Source of the DNA: JBFKQC01 sp041627895
GTDB taxonomy: Bacteria > Pseudomonadota > Alphaproteobacteria > Rhodobacterales > Rhodobacteraceae
Direction: 5' to 3'
DNA: 7,818 bases
NCBI GenBank assembly: GCA_041627895.1
Contig: JBFKQC010000112.1
Location: 1 to 7,818 of the forward strand
Part shown: piece after piece, positions 1 through 5,434 of the stretch
Layout of the letters: each line of letters begins with the position of its first letter
Numbering within the stretch: position 1 is the stretch's first letter
The notes under the pieces: generated by a model
The model's input: only the letters and a program-made list of their open reading frames with translations
The model's database searches: none
Told to the model about the DNA's origin: nothing
Translations under genes and position numbers: made by a program

Positions 1-1
1 C

Positions 2-373
2 GACGATGATTGGGGTTTAGTTCCATTCGAGATAAATGAGGGCAAGTCTCTTTCTGGAAAGGAAGGCGCGAAGGATTTCTGTGAACCGGCACCGGTGTCG
101 GAAGCGGACGCGGTGCTTGGAATTGCGAACGACACGTGGTTTGCGATTGCTTGGGGTGACGCGCCATGCGCGAACATGGCCGTCCAACTGGTCCCGCGGG
201 AATATGCGCAGAAACCGGATTTTTGGGAAATCGACGTTATCGGTTGCGTTCCCGGTGTTTGCCTGAAAGCAATCCGGCCCTTTGGCGTTTGGCTGGATGT
301 CACGAATTACCGTGGGCATAAGGGTATTGCGATTGTCGGTTCCAATCAGACTATCAAGGTTCCCATACCCTGA
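2..373 (+). CDS. Unrecognised protein, C-terminal part (gene enters from left edge)
   Basis: The frame is open from the window's left edge (first full codon at base 2) to a TGA at 371-373, giving 123 residues of a C-terminal part. The GTG at 95 could be a start, but the open frame upstream of it reads like normal protein, so a start outside the window is more likely. The segment has several Trp and Cys residues, alternating hydrophobic and polar stretches that suggest beta-strands, and ends in IKVPIP. I see no transmembrane segment, signal peptide or known motif, and I do not recognise a family. Base composition is visibly less GC-rich than the rest of the window, so it may be recently acquired or weakly constrained. 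An overlapping minus-strand frame (17-382) is as long but gives an Arg-rich, less protein-like sequence. No function is proposed. Confidence 0.5.
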   Translation, partial: DDDWGLVPFEINEGKSLSGKEGAKDFCEPAPVSEADAVLGIANDTWFAIAWGDAPCANMAVQLVPREYAQKPDFWEIDVIGCVPGVCLKAIRPFGVWLDVTNYRGHKGIAIVGSNQTIKVPIP

Positions 374-423
374 CTTGAACATCGCGCGGAAAGTGAGCGT
401 GGTAAGATTCTTGTTCAGGCGGG

Positions 424-569
424 GCGGAGCATTCCGCGACTAACAGTGCTAATGCCGGCGCATTCGCAGCATGTGCCGCACGGGCTTTGAAGCCCGTGCA
501 GGCAGATGTGCACCCCCGATCTGGGGCTAAGGGTGCTCGACATAGGTGGGCAGGGCTGCCCGCCCTACC
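424..569. repeat. Hairpin-rich intergenic stretch (REP-like inverted repeats)
   Basis: This sits in the 213-base gap between the first gene and the ABM-domain gene. Visible inverted repeats, in order: GCGGA/TCCGC (424-437, 4-base loop); AATGC/GCATT (451-464, 4-base loop); CGGGCTT/AAGCCCG (481-496, 2-base loop); GCACCC/GGGTGC (510-536), with a competing inner CCCC/GGGG (514-526); and a larger imperfect palindrome at 545-569, from GGTGGGC to GCCCTACC. None is followed by a clear U-run in either direction, so they are not textbook intrinsic terminators. They could still mark the 3' ends of the flanking genes, which converge here. The last element resembles GC-rich REP-type intergenic repeats; its copy number cannot be judged from one window. 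Confidence 0.5.
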
Positions 570-586
570 CGTGCGGCAACCGTGGC

Positions 587-934
587 TCACCCCCCATGCG
601 CCGCGCGGCTGTCCGCCGGCGCCTCCGCCCGTTCGAACATCCCGTAGTCGCGCAGCACGTGGGCCACGCGCAGGCGGTAGTCGGCGAAGACGCCGCCGCG
701 GCCCTTTTCCTGGGCCCGGCGGTGGGCGTCGAGCCGGCGCCATTCCTCGACCGCCGCCTCGTCGCGCCAGAACGAGATCGACAGGAGCTTTTCGGGATCG
801 GTCAGGCTCTGGAACCGTTCGACCGAGATGAAGCCGTCGACCTTCTCGGCCAGCGGCCGCATGGCGGCGGCGATGTCGAGATAGTGCTCTTTCTCGCCCT
901 TGGCGGGGATGACTTCGAAGATGATGGCGATCAT
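587..934 (-). CDS. ABM-domain (antibiotic biosynthesis monooxygenase superfamily) protein
   Basis: A 115-residue protein of the dimeric alpha/beta-barrel fold. It starts with the usual first strand (MIAIIFEV, then a PAKGE turn). A central FWRDEAAVEEWR segment (about residues 55-66) and H71, in a DAHRRAQ context, are followed by FADYRLRVAHVLRDY near residues 83-97. This is the typical order for the short ABM family of oxygenases, heme-binding proteins and stress-associated proteins. The family name does not fix a substrate, and none is claimed. The ATG (934-932) overlaps the TGA of the NIPSNAP gene as ATGA, and a GGAG lies 7 bases upstream, so the pair is probably one mRNA with coupled translation. 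The last 15 or so residues are low-complexity (APADSRAAHGG) and probably disordered. The hairpin-rich stretch lies just past its stop. Confidence 0.85.
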   Translation of the reverse strand: MIAIIFEVIPAKGEKEHYLDIAAAMRPLAEKVDGFISVERFQSLTDPEKLLSISFWRDEAAVEEWRRLDAHRRAQEKGRGGVFADYRLRVAHVLRDYGMFERAEAPADSRAAHGG

Positions 935-1266
935 GGCTGCGCTCCGTGCGGTGTTCCGTGCGGTGTGCTGACCAGTTTCAGAAAGGTTCGGTCCTCGCGC
1001 AACAGGAACTTTTCGCGGCAGGCGAATTCGTAGTTCCGCCGGCCCAGCGGATCGGCGGCGAGACGGGCGCGGTAGGCCTCGTATTCGGCCGGAGAGGGGA
1101 TGTTGTAGATCCCATACGCCAGCGTCGCGCTGCCCTCGTGCGGGGCGAAATAGCCAATCAGGTCGGCGCCCGCGCGCGGGATCGCCTGGCCCCAGTTGCG
1201 GGCGTATTCGGCGAACAGGTCCTTCCTGGTCGGGTCGATATGGTAGCGGATGATGCAGGTCAGCAT
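931..1266 (-). CDS. NIPSNAP-family protein
   Basis: A 111-residue protein with the NIPSNAP/dimeric ferredoxin-like pattern. It has a first strand LTCIIRYHIDP, a conserved-looking Trp at residue 25 (NWGQAIP), a GYFAPHEG strand-turn, then AYGIYNIPS followed by an AEYEAYRARLAADP helix and an RRNYEFA...RTFL C-terminal segment. Bacterial members are usually of unknown function and are often paired with other small barrel proteins. The start at 1266 is well supported by AAAGGAG 5 bases upstream. It is the first gene of a two-gene minus-strand unit and overlaps the ABM gene by 4 bases. It is divergent from the ArsR-type gene, 75 bases away, which suggests that regulator controls it. The C-terminal tail contains a perfect TPHG duplication from a 12-base tandem repeat and probably lies outside the fold. 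Confidence 0.85.
   Translation of the reverse strand: MLTCIIRYHIDPTRKDLFAEYARNWGQAIPRAGADLIGYFAPHEGSATLAYGIYNIPSPAEYEAYRARLAADPLGRRNYEFACREKFLLREDRTFLKLVSTPHGTPHGAQP
943..966. repeat. Perfect 12-base tandem duplication in the NIPSNAP 3' end
   Basis: The unit TCCGTGCGGTGT occurs at 943-954 and again, without change, at 955-966. On the minus strand it encodes TPHG twice, in frame, in the last ten or so residues of the NIPSNAP protein. Being a multiple of three, gain or loss of a unit would only lengthen or shorten the tail. The first unit overlaps the GGAG-like ribosome binding site of the ABM gene (942-945 on this strand). Confidence 0.85.
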
Positions 1267-1306
1267 GACGTCTCCTTTCTGACGGGTCCTTGCCCTGATT
1301 ACCCCA

Positions 1307-1341
1307 TTGCGTGGCGCGCATGGTTTGGTTAAGATCGAACT
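1307..1341 (+). promoter_or_regulatory. Candidate promoter of the ArsR-type gene, placed for a leaderless mRNA
   Basis: TTGCGT (1307-1312) and TAAGAT (1330-1335) are separated by 17 bases, a good sigma-70 type spacing. A start point about 7 bases after the -10 would fall at or beside the ATG at 1342. No Shine-Dalgarno-like sequence lies upstream of that ATG, which agrees with leaderless translation. The element lies in the 75-base divergent region shared with the NIPSNAP-ABM unit, where an ArsR-type protein would be expected to bind. I see no clean long dyad here, only a short GTT...AAC around GATC at 1328-1340. Confidence 0.45.
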
Positions 1342-2025
1342 ATGAAAGACGGCCCCGACATTTCCCGCGTGGCCGCGCTGATCGGCGATCCGGCGCGGGC
1401 CAACATCCTGACGGCGCTGATGACCGGCAAGGCGCTGACCGCGTCGGAACTGGCGGGCGAGGCAGGGGTGAGCCTGCCCACCGCGTCGAGCCATCTGGCG
1501 AAGCTGGAGGGCGGCAATCTGATCCGGGTGCGAAAGGAAGGGCGGCATAAATATTTCACGCTGGCCTCGGCCGATGTGGCGGGCGTGCTGGAGGCGCTGA
1601 TGGGGCTGGCCGCCGGAACCGGGCAGCTGCGCCACCGGCCCGGTCCGCGCGACCCGGAGATGCGGCATGCGCGGGTGTGTTACGACCATCTGGCCGGCGA
1701 TCTGGGCACGCAGCTTTATGACAGCCTGATGGCGCGCGGCTGTCTGCGGCATGCCGGCGAGGCGCTTGAACTGACGGATGCCGGGCGGACCTTCGTGGCG
1801 GCCTTCGGGATCGACCTCGGGACCCTGCCGCCGTCGCGCGCGCCGATGTGCCGCGACTGCCTTGACTGGTCCGAGCGGCGGTCGCACCTGGCCGGGCGGC
1901 TGGGCCGGGCGATGCTGAGCCGGATCGAGCAGATCGGCTGGGCCAGACGTGTCGCCGGGTCACGGATCGTTCGGTTTACGCCGGCCGGGCAAGAGGCGTT
2001 CGACGGGACCTTTTCGCCCGGCTGA
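1342..2025 (+). CDS. ArsR-type winged-helix regulator with C-terminal Cys-containing extension
   Basis: A 227-residue protein. Residues 8-80 form an ArsR-type winged helix-turn-helix: GDPARANILTALM (15-27), LTASELAGEAGVS (32-44), the recognition-helix region LPTASSHLAKLEGG (45-58) and a wing RVRKEGRHKYFTL (62-74). Classic ArsR proteins are about 100-120 residues, so this one has an extra domain of about 130 residues. It includes VCYDHLAG near 112-119 and CRDCLDWSERRSHLAG at 170-185, with cysteines at 113, 134, 170 and 173. From memory, a CLDWSERR-HLAG motif recurs in a larger ArsR subfamily. Whether the cysteines bind metal or sense redox cannot be seen here; the usual ArsR metal box (ELCVCD in the DNA-binding domain) is absent. 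It is divergent from the NIPSNAP-ABM operon, its probable target, and likely autoregulated. Confidence 0.85.
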   Translation: MKDGPDISRVAALIGDPARANILTALMTGKALTASELAGEAGVSLPTASSHLAKLEGGNLIRVRKEGRHKYFTLASADVAGVLEALMGLAAGTGQLRHRPGPRDPEMRHARVCYDHLAGDLGTQLYDSLMARGCLRHAGEALELTDAGRTFVAAFGIDLGTLPPSRAPMCRDCLDWSERRSHLAGRLGRAMLSRIEQIGWARRVAGSRIVRFTPAGQEAFDGTFSPG

Positions 2026-2028
2026 GCC

Positions 2029-2060
2029 ATCAGACCAGATTGCAGCGCGGATAAGGCCAG
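2029..2060 (-). promoter_or_regulatory. Candidate TauR autoregulatory site (paired CTGG-type repeat)
   Basis: On the minus strand, CTGGCCTTAT (2060-2051) is followed 12 bases later by CTGGTCTGAT (2038-2029). The first copy matches the xsc-proximal repeat CTGGCCTTAG at 9 of 10 positions; the second is more degenerate. The pair lies between the ArsR-type stop codon and the tauR start, flanking the proposed tauR -35. MocR-type regulators commonly repress their own genes. This is an inference from motif similarity; CTGGCC alone is common in this genome because it encodes Leu-Ala. Confidence 0.4.
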
Positions 2061-2066
2061 TATAGG
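2040..2066 (+). promoter_or_regulatory. Weak candidate tauR promoter
   Basis: TTGCAG (2040-2045) and TATAGG (2061-2066) are 15 bases apart, shorter than ideal. The start point would fall only a few bases before the tauR ATG at 2076. No good Shine-Dalgarno sequence is present there, so tauR may be near-leaderless or partly read through from the ArsR-type gene 50 bases upstream. The hexamers are flanked and partly covered by the CTGG-type repeats. Confidence 0.3.
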
Positions 2067-2075
2067 CTGGCGCGC

Positions 2076-3539
2076 ATGGCGATTTCGGTCGAGACCTTCT
2101 TTCTGCATCCCGATGCCGAGGGCACGCTTCAGGCGCAGATCCAGCAGATGATCGCGCAGGGCATCCTGTCGGGCCGGTTCCGCAAGGGCGAGAAGCTGCC
2201 CAGCTCGCGCCGGCTGGCGGCGCATCTCGGCGTGAGCCGGATCACGGTGACGCTGGCCTATACGGAGTTGCAGGCCAGCGATTACCTCGAATCGCGTGAC
2301 CGATCGGGCTATTTCGTGTCGCAGACCGCGCCCGAACCGCCGCGCTTTACCGCCAAGCATCCGCGGCAGGACGCGATCGACTGGTCGCGCGCCATCGGCC
2401 GGAAATTCACCGGTGGGGCGACGCCGGAGAAGCCGCAGGACTGGTCACGCTATCCTTATCCGTTCATCTATGGCCAGACCGATCCGTCGCTTTTCGATCA
2501 CGCCAACTGGCGGCTTTGCGCGCTCAGGGCGCTGGGGCAGAAGGATTTCCAGGCGCTGACGGCGGATTACTATGACCGGGACGATCCGAAGCTGATCGAG
2601 TTCATCGCCCGCCATACCCTGCCGCGGCGCGGGATTCTGGCCGAGCCGGGCGAGATCCTGGTGACGATGGGGGCGCAGAACGCGTTGTGGCTTACGGCGC
2701 AGGTGCTGCTGACGCAGCGGCGGACGGCGGTGATCGAGGAGCCCTGTTACCACGCGCTGCGCGATATCCTGACCCAGTCGCGCTGTCACCTGACCGCCGT
2801 GGATGTCGACCGCGACGGGCTGCCGCCCGACGCGCTGCCCGACCGGGCCGACGTGATCTTTACCACGCCGAGCCACCAGTCGCCGACCAACGCCACGATG
2901 CCGATGAACCGCCGCAAGGCACTGCTGAAGAAGGCCGGCGCGATGGACGCGCTGATCGTCGAGGACGATTACGAGTTCGAGATGTCGTTCCTGAAAGCGC
3001 CGCTGCCGGCGCTCAAGTCGCTCGATACCGACGGGCGGGTGATCTATGTGGGCAGTTTCTCCAAGTCGATCTTTCCCGGCCTGCGGCTGGGTTACCTCGT
3101 CGGGCCGCAGGCGTTCATTCGCGAGGCCCGGGCGCTTCGCACAAGTGTGCTGCGGCATCCGCCGGGCCATGTGCAGCGCACCGCCGCCTATTTTCTGGAG
3201 CTGGGGCATTACGACAGCCTGATCCGGCGGATGGGCGAGGTCTTTGCCCGGCGGCGCAAGGCGATGGAGGCGGCGCTGACCGAGCACGGGCTGGGCGTGG
3301 CCGGGCGCGGCGTGTTCGGCGGCTCCTCGATCTGGATGCGGGCGCCGGAGCAGGTGGACACCGAGGCGCTTGACCCCAGGCTCAGGGAGCGCGGCGTTCT
3401 GATCGAGCCCGGGCGGCCGTTCTTCCAGCAGGCCGACCCGCCGCGCAATTTCTACCGGCTGGCCTATTCGTCGATCCCCTCGGAGCGGATCGGCGCGGGA
3501 ATCGCGCGGCTGGCGGCGGGAATCGCCGAACAGGCCTGA
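2076..3539 (+). CDS. tauR: TauR: MocR/GabR-type PLP-dependent regulator of taurine dissimilation
   Basis: A 487-residue protein, the usual length for MocR regulators. Residues 12-81 are a GntR-type winged helix (GEKLPSSRRLAAHLGVSRIT at 38-57, wing ending SGYFV near 81). After a linker, about residues 115-485 form a fold-type I aminotransferase-like domain. By alignment to B. subtilis GabR from memory, the PLP lysine is K330 in GSFSKSIFPG, with D297 and Y299 of EDDYEFE as PLP-ring contacts and R461 (FYRLAYSS) as the carboxylate-binding arginine. The cofactor site therefore looks intact and it should sense an amino compound, presumably taurine. In Rhodobacter capsulatus, TauR is known to activate taurine genes. 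Position 111 bases before xsc, with paired repeats between, supports the name. It could be another MocR sensor, but the xsc linkage makes TauR by far the best call. The start lacks a clear ribosome binding site. Confidence 0.9.
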   Translation: MAISVETFFLHPDAEGTLQAQIQQMIAQGILSGRFRKGEKLPSSRRLAAHLGVSRITVTLAYTELQASDYLESRDRSGYFVSQTAPEPPRFTAKHPRQDAIDWSRAIGRKFTGGATPEKPQDWSRYPYPFIYGQTDPSLFDHANWRLCALRALGQKDFQALTADYYDRDDPKLIEFIARHTLPRRGILAEPGEILVTMGAQNALWLTAQVLLTQRRTAVIEEPCYHALRDILTQSRCHLTAVDVDRDGLPPDALPDRADVIFTTPSHQSPTNATMPMNRRKALLKKAGAMDALIVEDDYEFEMSFLKAPLPALKSLDTDGRVIYVGSFSKSIFPGLRLGYLVGPQAFIREARALRTSVLRHPPGHVQRTAAYFLELGHYDSLIRRMGEVFARRRKAMEAALTEHGLGVAGRGVFGGSSIWMRAPEQVDTEALDPRLRERGVLIEPGRPFFQQADPPRNFYRLAYSSIPSERIGAGIARLAAGIAEQA

Positions 3540-3572
3540 CTGGCCTTAGACGGGCGTCAATTCTGGCCCTAA
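3540..3572 (+). promoter_or_regulatory. Candidate TauR operator upstream of xsc (direct repeat)
   Basis: CTGGCCTTAG (3540-3549) and CTGGCCCTAA (3563-3572) are direct repeats agreeing at 8 of 10 positions, with starts 23 bases apart (about two helical turns). A third, partial copy CTGGCCGCGT begins at 3584. Paired direct repeats are typical MocR/GabR operators. From memory, the R. capsulatus TauR target is a direct repeat of consensus CTGGACYTAA, which these match at 8 and 9 of 10 positions. The second copy ends 6 bases before the proposed xsc -35, the placement expected for an activator. The first copy begins just after the tauR stop. Confidence 0.6.
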
Positions 3573-3578
3573 CCCCGG

Positions 3579-3607
3579 TTGCGCTGGCCGCGTAGTTTCG
3601 CAATAAC
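3579..3607 (+). promoter_or_regulatory. Candidate xsc-ackA promoter
   Basis: TTGCGC (3579-3584) and AATAAC (3602-3607) are 17 bases apart; the -10 is poor, as expected for an activator-dependent promoter. The start point would be near 3614, giving a leader of about 37 bases that carries the xsc ribosome binding site AGGAG (3638-3642). A GCCGG/CCGGC inverted repeat (3608-3623) straddles the presumed start point. Confidence 0.35.
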
Positions 3608-3650
3608 GCCGGTCCTTGCCGGCCCTTTGCCATTTCCAGGAGATGACCAG

Positions 3651-5429
3651 ATGAAAATGACCACCGAGGAAGCCTTTGTCAAAGTGCTGCAGGCGCACGG
3701 CATTCAGCATGCGTTCGGTATTATCGGGTCGGCGATGATGCCGATCTCGGACATTTTTCCCAAGGCGGGAATCACCTTCTGGGACTGCGCCCACGAGGGC
3801 AGCGCCGGGATGATGGCCGACGGCTATACCCGGGTGACCGGCAAGATGAGCATGATGATTGCCCAGAACGGCCCGGGGATCACGAATTTCGTGACCGCCG
3901 TGAAGACCGCCTACTGGAACCACACGCCGCTGTTGCTGGTCACGCCGCAGGCGGCGAACAAGACGATCGGCCAGGGCGGCTTTCAGGAAGTCGAGCAGAT
4001 GAAGCTCTTCGAGGACATGGTGGCCTATCAGGAGGAAGTGCGCGACCCGACCCGGGTGGCCGAGGTTCTGACCCGGGTGATCGCCAAGGCCAAGCGCCTG
4101 TCGGGCCCGGCCCAGATCAACATACCGCGCGACATGTGGACCCAGGTGGTCGATATCGAGATCCCCGCGCCGATCGATTTCGAGGCCTCGCCCGGCGGGG
4201 AAAACTCGGTCGCCGCCGCCGCCAAGCTGTTGTCGGAAGCCAAGAACCCGGTGATCCTGAACGGCGCCGGCGTGGTGCTGTCGAAGGGCGGCATCGCCGC
4301 CTCGAAGGCGCTGGCCGAGCGGCTGGATGCGCCGGTCTGCGTCGGTTATCAGCACAACGACGCCTTCCCCGGTTCGCACCCGCTCTTTGCCGGCCCGCTG
4401 GGCTATAATGGCTCGAAGGTGGCGATGGAGCTGATCAAGGAGGCCGACGTGGTGCTCTGCCTCGGCACCCGGCTCAACCCGTTTTCGACCCTGCCGGGCT
4501 ATGGCATGGAATACTGGCCCAAGGACGCCAGGATCATCCAGGTCGACATCAACCCCGACCGGATCGGCCTGACCAAGAAGGTCACGGTCGGCATCATCGG
4601 CGATGCGGCCAAGGTGGCCAACGGCATCCTGGCGCAGCTGAGCGACGATGCCGGCGACGCCGGCCGCAAGGAGCGCAAGGACCGGATCGCCAAGGCGAAG
4701 TCGGCCTGGGCGCAGCAGCTGTCGTCGATGGATCACGAGGACGACGATCCCGGCACCACCTGGAACGAGCGCGCGCGCACGGCCAAGCCGGACTGGATGA
4801 GCCCGCGCATGGCGTGGCGGGCGATTCAGGCGGCGCTGCCGAAGAATGCGATCATCAGCTCGGATATCGGCAACAACTGCGCCATCGGCAACGCCTATCC
4901 CAGCTTCGAGGAAGGCCGGAAGTACCTGGCGCCCGGCCTGTTCGGGCCGTGCGGCTATGGCCTGCCGTCGATCGTCGGCGCCAAGATCGGCCAGCCGGGC
5001 GTGCCGGTTGTGGGCTTCTCGGGCGACGGCGCGTTCGGCATTGCCGTCAACGAGCTGACGGCGATCGGCCGCGGCGAGTGGCCGGCGGTCACCCAGATCG
5101 TGTTCCGCAACTACCAGTGGGGCGCCGAGAAGCGCAACTCGACCCTGTGGTTCGACGACAATTTCGTCGGCACCGAGCTTGACGAGGACGTCAGCTATGC
5201 CGGGATCGCCAAGGCCTGTGGCCTCAATGGCGTGGTGGCGCGGACGATGGACGAGCTGACCGACGCGCTGAACACGGCGATCACCGACCAGATGAAAAAC
5301 GGCAAGACCACGCTGATCGAGGCGATGATCAACCAGGAACTGGGCGAGCCGTTCCGCCGCGACGCGATGAAGAAACCGGTCGCGGTGGCGGGGATCGACC
5401 CGGCGGACATGCGCGAACAGCAGGTCTGA
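3651..5429 (+). CDS. xsc: Sulfoacetaldehyde acetyltransferase
   Basis: A 592-residue thiamine-diphosphate enzyme (EC 2.3.3.15) that converts sulfoacetaldehyde and phosphate to sulfite and acetyl phosphate, the desulfonating step of taurine and other C2-sulfonate breakdown; it is cytoplasmic. The order is pyrimidine-binding domain (about 1-170) with the activating glutamate E49 in CAHEGSAGMMADGY, central domain (about 190-340), then pyrophosphate domain with the metal/ThDP motif G458-D459-G460 to N487 (RNYQWGAEKR). Stretches such as DIGNNCAIGNAYPSFEEGRKY and APGLFGPCGYG are, as I know them, distinctive of Xsc against acetolactate synthase relatives. Length is normal and no key residue is missing. 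The start at 3651 has AGGAG 8 bases upstream; a second in-frame ATG at 3657 has a less good distance. It is followed after 5 bases by ackA, so both are probably co-transcribed under TauR. No transaminase or taurine transporter adjoins it. Confidence 0.96.
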   Translation: MKMTTEEAFVKVLQAHGIQHAFGIIGSAMMPISDIFPKAGITFWDCAHEGSAGMMADGYTRVTGKMSMMIAQNGPGITNFVTAVKTAYWNHTPLLLVTPQAANKTIGQGGFQEVEQMKLFEDMVAYQEEVRDPTRVAEVLTRVIAKAKRLSGPAQINIPRDMWTQVVDIEIPAPIDFEASPGGENSVAAAAKLLSEAKNPVILNGAGVVLSKGGIAASKALAERLDAPVCVGYQHNDAFPGSHPLFAGPLGYNGSKVAMELIKEADVVLCLGTRLNPFSTLPGYGMEYWPKDARIIQVDINPDRIGLTKKVTVGIIGDAAKVANGILAQLSDDAGDAGRKERKDRIAKAKSAWAQQLSSMDHEDDDPGTTWNERARTAKPDWMSPRMAWRAIQAALPKNAIISSDIGNNCAIGNAYPSFEEGRKYLAPGLFGPCGYGLPSIVGAKIGQPGVPVVGFSGDGAFGIAVNELTAIGRGEWPAVTQIVFRNYQWGAEKRNSTLWFDDNFVGTELDEDVSYAGIAKACGLNGVVARTMDELTDALNTAITDQMKNGKTTLIEAMINQELGEPFRRDAMKKPVAVAGIDPADMREQQV

Positions 5430-5434
5430 GCGGC

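Noticed and set aside
17..382. 121-codon open frame on the minus strand opposite the first gene
   Set aside because: The product is Arg-rich and less protein-like than the + strand frame, which is also open to the window edge; treated as a shadow, though the choice is not certain.
506..1033. 175-codon + strand open frame across the ABM gene
   Set aside because: Antisense to clear ABM and NIPSNAP domains; caused by GC-rich codon bias.
3608..3623. GCCGG/CCGGC hairpin between tauR and xsc as a tauR terminator
   Set aside because: Short stem, no U-run, and it straddles the expected xsc start point.
3579..3650. Upstream extension of xsc in the same open frame
   Set aside because: The extra residues resemble no Xsc N-terminus, and AGGAG is well placed for 3651 only.
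3546..4736. 396-codon minus-strand open frame opposite xsc
   Set aside because: His/Arg/Gly-rich product with no recognisable domain; mirrors xsc codon bias.
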